Shown piece by piece: positions 1 to 9,149 of a stretch of 64,000 nucleotides of DNA. Under the pieces are notes generated by a model. It was not told the DNA's origin, made no database searches, and saw nothing but the letters and a program-made list of their open reading frames with translations. The stretch comes from DATEDA01 sp963754305 (lineage in GTDB: Bacteria; Pseudomonadota; Gammaproteobacteria; Burkholderiales; SG8-39). The position numbers and the translations under genes were made by a program. Position 1 is the stretch's first letter. Every line of letters begins with the position of its first letter. The stretch is from the NCBI GenBank assembly GCA_963754305.1, contig CAVWFR010000036.1, positions 62,001 to 126,000 of the forward strand. Direction: 5' to 3'.

Positions 1-565
1 AGAAGATCGCGCGCCACGAGACGTGATCGGTGAGGAACCCGCCGAGCAGCGGCCCCACCGTCGTCGCGAGCGCGCCGTAACCTGCCCACGCTCCGATCGC
101 CCGGGCACGCTCGCCCTCCGGGAACGTCGCGCCGAGCAGCGCGAGGCTCGCGGGCACGAGCAGCGCAGCGCCGACGCCCTGCAGCGCACGAGCGGCGACA
201 AGGGTCGACGTTCCGCTCGCCAGCGCGCACAGCACTGACGCCGCGGTGAACACCCCGACCCCGGCGACGAACACGCTGCGGCGCCCGAACCGGTCCGCGC
301 CCGCGCCGCCGATCAGCACGAGCGCCCCGAGCACGAGCAGGTACGCGTTCATCACCCACTGCGTCCCCGCGGCGCCTGCGGCCAGGTCCCGCTGAATCGC
401 GGGCAGCGCGACGTTCACGACCGAGCCGTCGATGAACGCCAGGCTGGAGCCGAGCACCGTCGCGGCAAGCGTGCGCGTCCGCGCCGCCGGCGCGATCGCG
501 ACCTGGGCCGCCGGCGTCGTCCGGATAACCCCGACGTCGCACGGGCACCGCGAAACGCTGATCAC
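1..565 (-). CDS. MFS drug-efflux transporter, DHA2 type (3' end outside window)
   Basis: Proton-driven multidrug exporter of the inner membrane, 14-helix EmrB/QacA type by family resemblance. The visible N-terminal part reads into a first helix containing LAFIDGSVVNVALPAI, the usual DHA2 helix-1 pattern, then TQWVMNAYLLVLGALVL, and the helix 2-3 loop GADRFGRR (motif A), followed by AARALQGVGAALLVPASLALL. No ATG is in frame upstream; a GTG at 565-563 is the best start and gives about 25 residues before helix 1. The gene runs off the left edge, so its C-terminal half is unseen. It lies 30 bp downstream of the OsmC gene on the same strand. Substrate cannot be inferred. The family call is firm, the start is not. 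Confidence 0.82.
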   Translation of the reverse strand, partial: MISVSRCPCDVGVIRTTPAAQVAIAPAARTRTLAATVLGSSLAFIDGSVVNVALPAIQRDLAAGAAGTQWVMNAYLLVLGALVLIGGAGADRFGRRSVFVAGVGVFTAASVLCALASGTSTLVAARALQGVGAALLVPASLALLGATFPEGERARAIGAWAGYGALATTVGPLLGGFLTDHVSWRAIF

Positions 566-595
566 TTCGGCAACACGGGGATTACAAGACGCGGG

Positions 596-1006
596 CTACG
601 CGAGCGTCGTCTTGATGGGGATCCCACCCTTGAGCGCGAGCGTCACCGGCGTCCGCTCGCAGATGTCGGCCAGCCGCGCGCGCTGATCCTCGCTGAGCGC
701 GCCGCCGATCGCTACGTCGCGCTCGATCCGAATGCCGCCCTCATCGCGCAGGAGCTGAAGCCGCACCGTCACTGCGCCGAGCACCCAGCCCTTGCGCTCG
801 GCGTACATCCGGAGGGTGATCGACGTGCACGCGCCCAGGCCCGAGAGGACGTAGGCGAACGGCGCGGGCCCCGCGTCCGCCCCGCCGAGCGCGGTGTGCT
901 CGTCGGCCAGCAGCGCATGGTGTCCGGCCCGGATCTGCTGCACGTACCTGGGAGCGTCGGGCTCGCCGACGACGGTGGCGGCCGCAATCCGTGTTTCGTG
1001 CTCCAT
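596..1006 (-). CDS. OsmC family peroxiredoxin-like protein
   Basis: OsmC/Ohr-fold protein, about 136 residues, a family of thiol peroxidases acting on organic hydroperoxides in the cytoplasm as dimers. The conserved first cysteine is in LGACTSITLRMYAERKGW and the second in ADICERTPV, the expected pair of redox cysteines. I place the start at the ATG at 1006 because a GGAGG sits 9 bases upstream; ATG 1012 would be only 3 bases from it. A longer open frame to 1069 has no similarity support. The upstream stretch is shared with the divergent ABC exporter. A second, different OsmC protein lies at 30504. Function beyond the family is inferred. Confidence 0.88.
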   Translation of the reverse strand: MEHETRIAAATVVGEPDAPRYVQQIRAGHHALLADEHTALGGADAGPAPFAYVLSGLGACTSITLRMYAERKGWVLGAVTVRLQLLRDEGGIRIERDVAIGGALSEDQRARLADICERTPVTLALKGGIPIKTTLA

Positions 1007-1113
1007 CACCATCTGCCTCCGACAGCCTCGAACGGTGCGCCGATGATAGCGCTCGCTCAAGTAGAACACTGGTTACACTCGCACCGGCAGCGCAATCCCC
1101 GCAGGACCTCCTC

Positions 1114-3063
1114 ATGTTCGGCTATCTCGAATCGCGCATCCGTGGCACCGCCGGCACTGGTCCGGGTGCGCCCCCGCCGGGGCTCATCGCGTTCTACTGG
1201 CACTTCGTCCGTCAGACCAAAGGCTGGTACGCGCTCGTGTTCGCCACCAGCCTCGCCGTCGCGCTGATCGACACGGTGATCCCGGTGTTCATCGGCAAGC
1301 TGGTGTCGCTGATGGAAGCCGTCGACCGCCAGGCGGCGCTCTCACGCGAGTGGCCGCTGCTCGTTGGGATGGTGGTGCTCGTGCTGATCGTGCGCCCGCT
1401 GGTGATGCTGGCCGATGTCGCGATCCGCCACAACGCGCTCATCCCCGGCGCAACCAGCCTGATCCGCTGGCAAAGCCACTGGCACGTGGTGCGTCAGAGC
1501 TGGCCGTTCTTCCAGAACGATTTCGCGGGGCGCATCGCCAACCGCGTGATGCAGACCGCGAATGCGCTGCGCGAGAGCGTGATGGCGGGCATCCGCGCGG
1601 TCTGGTACATCGTGGTCTACGGCGTGAGCGCGCTCGTGTTGATGGCCCTCGCCGACTGGCGACTCGGCGTGCCGACCTTGCTGTGGTTCGGCGGCTATCT
1701 CGTATTCCTGCGCTACTTCGTGCCGCGCATGCGCGATCTCGCCCGCGCGAGCTCCGAGGTGCGCTCGCACGTCATGGCGCGCGTGGTGGACAGCTACACC
1801 AACATCCTCACCGTCAAGCTCTTCGCCCGGTTGGCCGACGAGGACGCTTACGTTCGCGAGGTAATCGACGAGCACCAGGCTGCGATCGCCGCGCACATGC
1901 GGCTGATCTCGAGGTTCATGTTCGCGCTGTCGGTGATGAACGCCGCGCTCCTCACCGCGACTGCGGCGATCGGCATCTGGCTCTGGGCACAGGGCGTGGT
2001 GAGTGCGGGCGTCGTGGCGACCGCGTTGCCGCTGACCTGGCAGATCGCCAACGTCGCCGGCTGGGTGAGCTGGGAAGTGACCGGCATCTTCGAGAACATC
2101 GGCGTCGTGCAGGAGGGGATGCAGACGATCGCTGTCCCGCACGCGGGTGGGGATCGGCCCGGCGCGCGCTCACTCGAGGTGTCGCGCGGCGAGATCCGCT
2201 TCGAGGACGTTACCTTCAGCTACGGCAGGGCCGACGGTACCCCGGTCCTCGACCGCCTCGGCCTGACCATCCGTCCGGGCGAGCGCGTGGGCCTGGTCGG
2301 ACGCTCCGGCGCCGGCAAGTCCACGCTGGTCAACCTGCTGCTGCGCTTTCACGAGCTGGAGGGCGGCACGATCCGCATCGACGGGCAGGACATCGCACAG
2401 GTCTCGCAGGAGAGCCTGCGCGCGGCGATCGGCATGGTGACGCAGGACACTTCGCTGCTGCACCGATCGATCGCCGCCAACATCCGCTACGGGCGCCCGC
2501 GCGCGACCGACGGCGAGGTGGAGGCGGCCGCCCGCAAGGCGCACGCCCATGACTTCGTCGTCGGCCTGCAGGACTGGACCGGCCGCACGGGCTACGACGC
2601 GCACGTGGGCGAGCGCGGCGTGAAGCTCTCCGGCGGACAACGCCAGCGCGTCGCGATCGCGCGCGTGGTGCTCAAGGACGCGCCCATCCTGGTGCTCGAC
2701 GAGGCCACTTCGGCGCTCGACAGCGAGGTCGAGCTCGCCATCCAGGAGCAGCTGCTCGGGCTGATGGAAGGCAAGACGGTGATCGCGATCGCGCACCGCC
2801 TGTCCACGATCGCGCGCATGGACCGCCTGATCGTGCTCGAGGCCGGCCGCATCGTCGAAGCGGGCACCCACGACGAGCTGCTGCGGCTCGGCGGCCATTA
2901 CGAGCGGCTCTGGCGGCACCAGTCGGGCGGGTTCCTGCCGCACGATCTGGTCGCGACCGAGACGGCGACCGAGCTGCCCGATGAGCCACCGGTCGACGAG
3001 ATGCGCGCCGGCACGACCCCCGAGCCGTCCACCGACGATGCGCCGGTGGTGAGCCGCGCCTGA
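1114..3063 (+). CDS. ABC exporter, fused membrane and ATPase domains
   Basis: Half-transporter of the ABC exporter class, 649 residues: six-helix membrane domain (about residues 20-320) followed by a nucleotide-binding domain. Walker A GRSGAGKST is near residue 396, the Q-loop in VTQDTS, the signature LSGGQRQR near 505, Walker B ILVLDEATS near 525 and the switch histidine in AHRLS near 561. It would act as a homodimer in the inner membrane. The ATG at 1114 has AGGA 7 bases upstream and a TACACT box at 1074-1079; the frame is open further upstream without similarity. A proline/threonine-rich tail of about 50 residues follows the ATPase domain. Lipid, peptide or drug export are all possible; substrate unknown. 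Convergent with selO, with which it shares an inverted repeat over the stop codons. Confidence 0.92.
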   Translation: MFGYLESRIRGTAGTGPGAPPPGLIAFYWHFVRQTKGWYALVFATSLAVALIDTVIPVFIGKLVSLMEAVDRQAALSREWPLLVGMVVLVLIVRPLVMLADVAIRHNALIPGATSLIRWQSHWHVVRQSWPFFQNDFAGRIANRVMQTANALRESVMAGIRAVWYIVVYGVSALVLMALADWRLGVPTLLWFGGYLVFLRYFVPRMRDLARASSEVRSHVMARVVDSYTNILTVKLFARLADEDAYVREVIDEHQAAIAAHMRLISRFMFALSVMNAALLTATAAIGIWLWAQGVVSAGVVATALPLTWQIANVAGWVSWEVTGIFENIGVVQEGMQTIAVPHAGGDRPGARSLEVSRGEIRFEDVTFSYGRADGTPVLDRLGLTIRPGERVGLVGRSGAGKSTLVNLLLRFHELEGGTIRIDGQDIAQVSQESLRAAIGMVTQDTSLLHRSIAANIRYGRPRATDGEVEAAARKAHAHDFVVGLQDWTGRTGYDAHVGERGVKLSGGQRQRVAIARVVLKDAPILVLDEATSALDSEVELAIQEQLLGLMEGKTVIAIAHRLSTIARMDRLIVLEAGRIVEAGTHDELLRLGGHYERLWRHQSGGFLPHDLVATETATELPDEPPVDEMRAGTTPEPSTDDAPVVSRA

Positions 3064-3081
3064 ACCCTGACTACGGGTTCA
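3061..3081. terminator. Inverted repeat between convergent stop codons
   Basis: A perfect 7-bp inverted repeat (TGAACCC / GGGTTCA, 7-base loop) includes the stop codons of both the ABC exporter and selO. There is no U-run, so it is at best a weak bidirectional terminator or an RNA 3'-end stabiliser. Seen directly; role inferred. Confidence 0.4.
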
Positions 3082-4665
3082 CGAGCTGCAGGAAAGCATC
3101 GAGCACCCGGCCCGGTTGCGGGCCCAATCCGGTCGGCGCTGAGCAAATTGCTCGCGCCCCAGCTGGTCCTCGTAGGGTCGACGCAACACGTCCAGCAGCT
3201 CGTGGATGCCCGCTTCATCGCCCTCGCCGGCGCGGTCGATCGCCTGCTGCGCGAGATAGTTCCGCAGCACGTAGCGCGGGTTCGCGGCATTCATGCGTGC
3301 GCGCCGTTCGCGGAGGGGCAAGCCATCGCGGCGGACGCGTGCGGCATAGCGCGCGAGCCAGTCATTCAGCTCGGGCTCGGCGCGCCGCCGTTTCGCCTCG
3401 TCATAGAACGCGCCGCCGAGCGGCGCGAGCGTCGGTGCGCCAGGATCCACCTCGGCCAGCGCGCGGAAGAAGAGCGTCATATCGACCTCGGCGGCCTGCA
3501 GCAACGCATGCAGGCCCTGCATGAGCTCGACGTCTTCATCCAGACATTCGGCGAGGCCCAGTTTTCCCGCGATGGTCGCGCGATCGACGTCCTCGAACGT
3601 GTGAACATACCGCTGCAACCCCGCGTGCAGCGGGTCGGCGGAGGCGAACGCCGGCGCCAGCGCGCCCGCGAGCCGCGTCAGATTCCAGTACGCGACCTGC
3701 GGTTGCTGGCCGAAGCGGTACCGCCGCCCCGCCGCATCGGTCGTGTTGGGCGTCCAATCGGGGTCGAAGTCGTCGATCCAGCCATACGGCCCGTAATCGA
3801 TGGTCAGGCCCAGGGTCGACATGTTGTCGGTGTTCATCACCCCGTGCACGAAGCCGACCCGCATCCAGTGCCCGACCATCCGCGCGGTGCGCTCGCATAC
3901 CTGCCCGAACCACTCGGCGCGCAGCGCCTCGGAGAGTCGATCGGCCGCGCCGTCCCTCGTCCCGGAAACGAGCTCGGGAAAGTCGCGCTGGATCGTGAAG
4001 TCGACGAGACGCGTCAGCAACGCCACATCGCCGCGCGCCGCGGGCAGCTCGAAATTCCCGAAGCGGATGAACGACGGCGCCACGCGGCAGACGATCGCCC
4101 CCGGCTCGGGCTCGGGGTTGCCGTCGTAGAACATGTCCCGGACGACCTGCTCGCCGGTGGTCACCAGGCTTAGTGCGCGCGTCGTGGGGACGCCGAGGTG
4201 ATGCATCGCCTCGCTGCACAGGAACTCGCGCACCGACGAGCGCAGCACGGCGCGGCCGTCGGCGGTGCGCGAGTAGGGCGTCGGACCAGCGCCTTTGAGC
4301 TGCAGCTCCCAACGCTCGCCGGCCGCGTTGATCACTTCGCCCAGCGTGATCGCCCGGCCGTCGCCGAGCTGCCCGGCCCAGTGGCCGAACTGGTGGCCGC
4401 CATAGTTGGCCGCGTACGGCTGCATGCCCTCGAGCAGCGCGTTGCCGCCGAACACTTGCGCGAATGCGGGCGATGCGACATCGGACGGATCGATGCCGAG
4501 CAGCGACGCGACCTCGCGTGAATGCGCGATGAGCCGCGGCGTGCGCACCGGCGTGGGCTCCACGCGCGAGTACAGGGCGCCTTGTACCTGACGCACCCGC
4601 GGCCCGGCTTCGGGATCGGCCGGCAGCGCGCGTACGAAGGTGTTGTCGAAGTGGAGGGTCTGCAT
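3079..4665 (-). CDS. selO: Protein adenylyltransferase SelO (YdiU)
   Basis: SelO pseudokinase-fold enzyme, 528 residues, which in characterised homologues transfers AMP from ATP to Ser/Thr/Tyr of target proteins in redox stress. Diagnostic blocks: NYGGHQFGHWAGQLGDGRA (87-105), LQLKGAGPTPYSRTADGR (121-138) and HGVMNTDNMS (274-283), followed by the metal-binding DYGPYGWIDDFDPDW stretch. The C-terminus ends SCSS, the position where some eukaryotic homologues carry selenocysteine; here it is an ordinary cysteine, as usual in bacteria. The ATG at 4665 gives the standard MQTLHFDNTF beginning. The glutathione transferase gene lies upstream on the same strand with a 20-bp gap, so the two are probably co-transcribed and both fit a thiol/redox role. 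Confidence 0.96.
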   Translation of the reverse strand: MQTLHFDNTFVRALPADPEAGPRVRQVQGALYSRVEPTPVRTPRLIAHSREVASLLGIDPSDVASPAFAQVFGGNALLEGMQPYAANYGGHQFGHWAGQLGDGRAITLGEVINAAGERWELQLKGAGPTPYSRTADGRAVLRSSVREFLCSEAMHHLGVPTTRALSLVTTGEQVVRDMFYDGNPEPEPGAIVCRVAPSFIRFGNFELPAARGDVALLTRLVDFTIQRDFPELVSGTRDGAADRLSEALRAEWFGQVCERTARMVGHWMRVGFVHGVMNTDNMSTLGLTIDYGPYGWIDDFDPDWTPNTTDAAGRRYRFGQQPQVAYWNLTRLAGALAPAFASADPLHAGLQRYVHTFEDVDRATIAGKLGLAECLDEDVELMQGLHALLQAAEVDMTLFFRALAEVDPGAPTLAPLGGAFYDEAKRRRAEPELNDWLARYAARVRRDGLPLRERRARMNAANPRYVLRNYLAQQAIDRAGEGDEAGIHELLDVLRRPYEDQLGREQFAQRRPDWARNRAGCSMLSCSS

Positions 4666-4686
4666 CAGTTGGTATTCATTGGCGAC

Positions 4687-5319
4687 TCACGCCGAGCGGT
4701 CGGCAAGCTCTTCGGCCAGCGCTCGCTTGACCGCGGGGCGCTCGGACATGCGACTCCGGTGGCCCCGTACTCCGGGCAGCGGCGCCAGATCGACACCGTC
4801 GGCCTCAAGCCATTGCGCGAGCGTGAAGAGATAGGGGTCGCAGATCGTGTAAGTTCCGCCCATCACCCACGGCCCCGCGAGCATCTCGCGCTCGATCAGG
4901 GCGAAGCACTCGCCGACGGTTTGGGGCACCTTGCGCTGCATCGCCTGGATCGCGGCCGGATCGTCGGCCCAGCGGTAGCCGCGCATGCGATGCGCGTGAG
5001 CGACATGAACGGTGGAGCACAGGTAGCTCGTGAAGGCTTGGACGCGAGCGAAGGCGAACGGATCGGCGAGCGGCGCGAGCCGTGCCGCCGGAAAGCTCTG
5101 GGCGATGAAGGCGAGGATCGCAGGCGTCTCGGTGAGCACCCCGTCGTCGGTCAACAGCGCCGGCACTCGAGCCTTCGGATTGATCGCCAGGTACTCCGAT
5201 TTGTGCTGATCGTCGGTGCGGAAATCGATCCGGACGACCTGATACGCTGCGCCCGCCTCTTCCAGCGCGATGTGCGAGGCAAGCGCACAGGTATCGGCGG
5301 CGTAGAACAGCTTTAGCAT
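4687..5319 (-). CDS. Glutathione S-transferase family protein
   Basis: Cytosolic GST-fold protein of 210 residues: thioredoxin-like N-terminal domain (about 1-80) starting MLKLFYAADTCALASHIALEEAG, with the cis-proline/glutathione site in ARVPAL and the TETPAI motif that binds the glutathione gamma-glutamyl group, followed by an all-helical C-terminal domain. The ATG at 5319 has GAAAGG 8 bases upstream; the frame runs further up but that part looks non-coding. Reads into selO, suggesting a shared transcript. Substrate unknown; a conjugating or disulfide-reductase role is equally possible. Divergent from the phosphoesterase gene, with about 165 bp between them. Confidence 0.9.
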   Translation of the reverse strand: MLKLFYAADTCALASHIALEEAGAAYQVVRIDFRTDDQHKSEYLAINPKARVPALLTDDGVLTETPAILAFIAQSFPAARLAPLADPFAFARVQAFTSYLCSTVHVAHAHRMRGYRWADDPAAIQAMQRKVPQTVGECFALIEREMLAGPWVMGGTYTICDPYLFTLAQWLEADGVDLAPLPGVRGHRSRMSERPAVKRALAEELADRSA

Positions 5320-5484
5320 CGGATCGAGCCTTTCTCGAGTCGACGGGGTCGACCGTGCACTCGGGAAGGATACCGTTGGACGCCGTCTGACGCCCTTGGC
5401 TTTTCGGGCGAGCGCCCTCACGTATCGCCGGGCGGCCCGGGGAGCGCTCGGGACGCCTGAATTCTTTCGGGGATACACGTTTCA

Positions 5485-6603
5485 GTGCTTCGTCTCTTCG
5501 GCTTCGTCGCCCTGTTGCACGCCTACATCGGCTGGCGTCTCCTTCCCGACCTGCCGTTCGGCGCACCGGCCATAGCGCCGACGGCACTGTGGCTGGTGGT
5601 CTCGGCGTGCTTGATTCCGCTCGGCTTGGTCGCCCGGAGAATCAAGCGCCAACCTTTCGCAAACCGGCTCACCTGGGCCAGCTTGCTGGCGATCGGCTCG
5701 TTCTCGTCGCTCTTCGTCCTCACGATCATCCGCGACGTGGCGCTGCTCGCCGGCGCGGCGATGGGCACCTCGCTGGAAGACTTCAGGAGCTACAGTGCGC
5801 TCGCCGTGCCGATCCTCGCCGCGCTGGCCACGCTCGTGGGTTTCGTGAATGCTCGCCGGCGGGCGAGGGTCCGGCGCGTCGACATTCCGATCGCCGGCCT
5901 GCCCACCCCGCTGCACGGCTTCAGCATCGCGCAGATCAGCGATATCCACGTCGGCGCGACGATCAAGCGCGACTACCTGGACGGGATCGTCGATGCGGTG
6001 AACGCTCTCGATGCGGACATGATCGCGGTCACGGGCGACCTGGTGGACGGCAGCGTCGGGCAGCTCGCGCGGCATACCGAGCCCCTCTCCCGGCTCTCCG
6101 CGCGGCACGGTGCCTTCTTCGTCACCGGCAATCACGAGTACTACTCGGGCGCGGGTGCCTGGGTGACAGAGGTGCGCCGCCTCGGATTGTCGGTGCTCAT
6201 GAACGAGCATGTCGTGCTCCGGCACCAGGGCGCGTCGGTGGTCGTGGCCGGCGTCACCGACTACAGCGCCGGCCATTTCGATCCCGCGCAGCGCAGCGAT
6301 CCCGCCGCCGCCATCGCGGGCGCCCCGAGCGACGCCGGCGTCAAGCTGCTCCTCGCCCACCAGCCGCGGTCGGCGTTCGCCGCGGCGCCGGCCGGTTTCG
6401 ACCTCCAGCTCTCGGGGCACACGCACGGCGGCCAGTTCTTCCCCTGGATCTTCTTCGTGCGACTCCAGCAACCGTTCACCGCGGGCCTTCATCGCCTCGA
6501 GAAACTTTGGGTCTACATCAGCCGGGGCACGGGCTACTGGGGCCCGCCCAAGCGGCTCGGCGCGCCGTCGGAGATCACCTATCTGCGGCTCGTGCCGGCG
6601 TAG
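5485..6603 (+). CDS. Membrane-anchored metallophosphoesterase (YkuE/YaeI-like)
   Basis: Calcineurin-like phosphoesterase, 372 residues, with about four N-terminal membrane segments (residues 1-130) and a catalytic domain after them. Metal-binding motifs: DIHVG (D153), GDLVDG (about 184), GNHEYY (about 215), LLAHQPR (about 292) and GHTHGG (about 311). Relatives hydrolyse the UDP-2,3-diacylglucosamine or other phosphoesters at the membrane; the actual substrate here is not evident. The start is a GTG at 5485, the only candidate before an upstream region without a start. Followed after about 60 bp by a small membrane-protein gene on the same strand. Confidence 0.87.
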   Translation: MLRLFGFVALLHAYIGWRLLPDLPFGAPAIAPTALWLVVSACLIPLGLVARRIKRQPFANRLTWASLLAIGSFSSLFVLTIIRDVALLAGAAMGTSLEDFRSYSALAVPILAALATLVGFVNARRRARVRRVDIPIAGLPTPLHGFSIAQISDIHVGATIKRDYLDGIVDAVNALDADMIAVTGDLVDGSVGQLARHTEPLSRLSARHGAFFVTGNHEYYSGAGAWVTEVRRLGLSVLMNEHVVLRHQGASVVVAGVTDYSAGHFDPAQRSDPAAAIAGAPSDAGVKLLLAHQPRSAFAAAPAGFDLQLSGHTHGGQFFPWIFFVRLQQPFTAGLHRLEKLWVYISRGTGYWGPPKRLGAPSEITYLRLVPA

Positions 6604-6666
6604 CGACGGAGCGCTTCGGGGGGCGCGATAACATCCCCTTTCCGCAGATCCGACAAGGGGACCCCA

Positions 6667-6936
6667 ATGCGCACGCTGGTGATCATCGTCGGTGGGTTCG
6701 TGCTGCTCGGTGTCTGTCTGCTCGCCGCGCGGTTCATGGGCAGCGCGGGCGACGCGGCAATGGTGACCGCCGCGAAAGCCTTCATCCCGATCTGGCTCGT
6801 CGTCGCGGGCGTCAACATGTACATGGGCGTTTCGAGTGCCGGCTATTCGGTGGCCGAGGAGCTGCCGATCTTTCTCGCGATCTTCGCTCTGCCCGCGGCC
6901 GCGGCGGGTGTCGTCTGGTGGAAGTTCGCGCAGTGA
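6667..6936 (+). CDS. Small hypothetical membrane protein (89 aa)
   Basis: Not assigned to a named function. The 89-residue protein has three hydrophobic segments (about residues 3-25, 35-57 and 65-85), with WWKFAQ at the end. An AAGGGG Shine-Dalgarno sits 7 bases ahead of the ATG, which supports it being translated. It follows the phosphoesterase gene by 63 bp in the same direction and may be in the same transcript. Confidence 0.72.
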   Translation: MRTLVIIVGGFVLLGVCLLAARFMGSAGDAAMVTAAKAFIPIWLVVAGVNMYMGVSSAGYSVAEELPIFLAIFALPAAAAGVVWWKFAQ

Positions 6937-7368
6937 CGGAATCCGATTCAGGCGACGCCCCGCCCTCGTTTGCTCACCCAACCGGGAGGACGAGCCATCC
7001 CGCCAGCCGCTGGCGATCTTCGCTTTGGCGATCGCCGCGGTGGCGTTTCCGGCCCACCCGACCGAATCCCCGCCGGGCCTCTCCGAGTGGGAGCATCCTG
7101 CGCCACAGCCGAGCGCGCCGGTCCGCGAGATGGCTGGAAACGGGGGCGGCTATCCCGGCCTCGATTGCGAGCCGGACGCTCTGATCTGGAAGAGCTTCTG
7201 TCCCGAGTGCGCGTTCCCTCGTCGCGCCAGTTCCGCGGCCCTGCGCGAATCGGCTCGCAGGCGCCGGACGATGCTCTCGTGCCAGAGAGTCGGATCCGGA
7301 TCATGGTTCCCGAATCGGCCGCGGCGCTGGTCGCGACGCCCCTTCGGGCGAGCCCGACATACTCGCGC
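6937..7368. other. Gap without a convincing gene; possible decayed secreted ORF
   Basis: No open frame here has a start with a ribosome site. One plus-strand frame reads a signal-peptide-like hydrophobic stretch (LAIFALAIAAVAFPAHP, around 7010-7060) followed by a Pro-rich, Cys-containing segment, but it lacks an in-frame ATG/GTG with a Shine-Dalgarno and its later part looks like shadow translation. It may be the remnant of a small exported protein. Nothing else was recognised. Confidence 0.3.
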
Positions 7369-7885
7369 TCAGGCCGCGCTCAGCCCGCCCGCCCTGCTCC
7401 GAGGGTGAAAGGTTCTCACGGCTGCGATCCCGAGCACCACGAAGAGGAGCAATACGACGATCTGCGCGATGACGAACGGCGGCTCGGACTGCGTCGGCGC
7501 CAGCGCGTTCAGAACCGGCAGCTTCTGGAACGCCTGCACGACGCCGACGAAGGCGTTCAGATAAAGCGCCGACACTGCGCCTGCGACGTAGATCCAGCGC
7601 CAGGATCCCGCGAGGCGACGGACATAGAGTGCAACAAGCGCGGCCGCAAGCACGACCAGCGAAACGATGCCGACTATGTGCGACGGCAGCAGTCGTTCGA
7701 ACGGGAACAAGAAGCCCGTCACGCTGGTCAGCACCGTCGTGGCGAGGAACAGCGCGGTCCATCCGCTGAGCGGCTCGCGAGCGGAGCATCCCGAACAGGA
7801 CGACGACGAGCCCCGCCAGGATCCCTATCAGACTCAAGATGACGTGCACCGAGGTGAACGTGGCTGTCGACATACCTAGAATCAT
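7369..7885 (-). pseudogene. Conserved membrane protein, split by a one-base frameshift
   Basis: Two frames together give a complete four-to-five-helix membrane protein of about 170 residues. The first frame begins at ATG 7885 (GGAGG at 7896-7892, 6 bases away) and reads MILGMSTATFTSVHVILSL through GMLRS. The second continues GWTALFLATTVLTSVTGFLFPFERLLP to the stop at 7369. Dropping one base around 7774-7781 (a 'cgag' that should read 'cgg') restores SRPLSGW across the join. The downstream half is hydrophobic and well preserved, so this is a recent mutation or a sequencing/assembly error. Family function is unknown; I recognise only a conserved proteobacterial membrane protein. Confidence 0.75.
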
Positions 7886-8032
7886 GGCGAGCCTCCGTTT
7901 GGTCGCTAAGATTGGTTCACGTTCAGGGCCGATCGAAGCCAGCCCCTCGGCCACTACGAGCGCGAGTATGGCGCGCACTCTGTCCGGTCGCACCCGCCCC
8001 TCGGGCCGGCCAAGCCGGCCCGAGGCTGGCGA

Positions 8033-8857
8033 TCAGGACTTGAGAAACGCGAGCAGGTCGGCGTTGAGCTGGTCCTTGCTCGTGTCGCCGAGGCTGTGCG
8101 ACCCGCCCGGATAGATCTTCAATGTGGCGTTCTTGACGAGCTTCGACGAGAGCATCGCCGAGGCCCCGATCGGCACGATCTGATCGTCGTCGCCGTGGAT
8201 GATCAGTGTCGGCACGTCGAACTTCTTCAGATCCTCGGTGAAGTCCGTCTCCGAGAACGCCTTGATGCAGTCGAGCGCATTTTTGTGGCCCGCCAACATG
8301 CCCTGCAGCCAGAACGAATCGATCATTCCCTTCGAGACCTTGGCGCCCGGCCTGTTGAAGCCGAAAAACGGGCCGCTCGCGAGCTCCTGGTAGAGCTTTG
8401 AGCGGTCGGCAAGAGAGCCGGCGCGCAGGCCGTCGAACACCTCGATCGGCAGGCCGCCGGGATTCGCGCGGGTCTTGAGCATCAGCGGAGGCACCGCACC
8501 CACCAGCACCGCCTTGGCGACGCGGGCCGTGCCGTGGCGGCCTATGTATCGGGCCACCTCGCCGCCGCCGGTGGAATGGCCGATCAACGTAACGCCTTTC
8601 AGGTCGAGGGCTCTCAATAGCTCCGCCAAGTCGTCGGCATAAGTGTCCATGTCATTGCCGTTCCACGGTTGGCTGGACCGCCCATGGCCGCGACGATCGT
8701 GGGCAATGCAGCGATAGTCGTGGGAGGCCAGGAAAACCATCTGGGATTCCCAGGCATCGGCGCTCAGCGGCCAGCCGTGGCTGAAGACCACTGGCTGACC
8801 CGAGCCCCAGTCCTTATAGTGGATCTGCGTGCCGTCCTTTGTCGTGATCGTGCTCAT
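8033..8857 (-). CDS. Alpha/beta hydrolase, cofactor-free haloperoxidase/arylesterase type
   Basis: Serine hydrolase of 274 residues. Nucleophile elbow GHSTGG (Ser95), oxyanion region SHGWPLSADAWE, the acid in IHGDDDQIVP (about 220-229) and the catalytic histidine in GGSHSLGD (about 253). This arrangement and the DRRGHGRSSQPW block match the non-heme chloroperoxidase/arylesterase subfamily, which hydrolyses esters and can show perhydrolysis in vitro. An AAGGAGAG lies about 8 bases ahead of the ATG at 8857. No signal peptide, so cytoplasmic. Physiological substrate unknown. Stands alone, divergent from the HipA-like kinase cluster. Confidence 0.92.
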   Translation of the reverse strand: MSTITTKDGTQIHYKDWGSGQPVVFSHGWPLSADAWESQMVFLASHDYRCIAHDRRGHGRSSQPWNGNDMDTYADDLAELLRALDLKGVTLIGHSTGGGEVARYIGRHGTARVAKAVLVGAVPPLMLKTRANPGGLPIEVFDGLRAGSLADRSKLYQELASGPFFGFNRPGAKVSKGMIDSFWLQGMLAGHKNALDCIKAFSETDFTEDLKKFDVPTLIIHGDDDQIVPIGASAMLSSKLVKNATLKIYPGGSHSLGDTSKDQLNADLLAFLKS

Positions 8858-9133
8858 GTAGTGCTCTCCTTGGTTGTTGCCGTGTAAAGCGGGGAATGCT
8901 GGCGCGTTCGAGTTCGACGGCCGATGCCGCCGTCAGTAAAGTCTGCCGCCGCCGCGGTTCCTGTCGGATCGCTCAGCGTCATTTACACGCCGACAGCTTC
9001 GACGCCGACCGTCTTTCACTCGTGTCATGGAGCGGCGGTTTCGTGTCATCCGACGTGAAAGGATTGCGCGTGCGGCGCGCAGGCGCCGCGGCCCCCGCGC
9101 CGCGCTCGCCAGCTCGGGGCATGGAAGTCGGAC

Positions 9134-9139
9134 TACACT
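9134..9139 (+). promoter_or_regulatory. -10 box giving a near-leaderless message for the HipA-like gene
   Basis: TACACT lies 10 bases before the ATG at 9150, and no Shine-Dalgarno is present. Transcription would begin about 4 bases before the start codon. No clear -35 element is visible. Inferred from spacing only. Confidence 0.4.
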
Positions 9140-9149
9140 TCACGCACCG

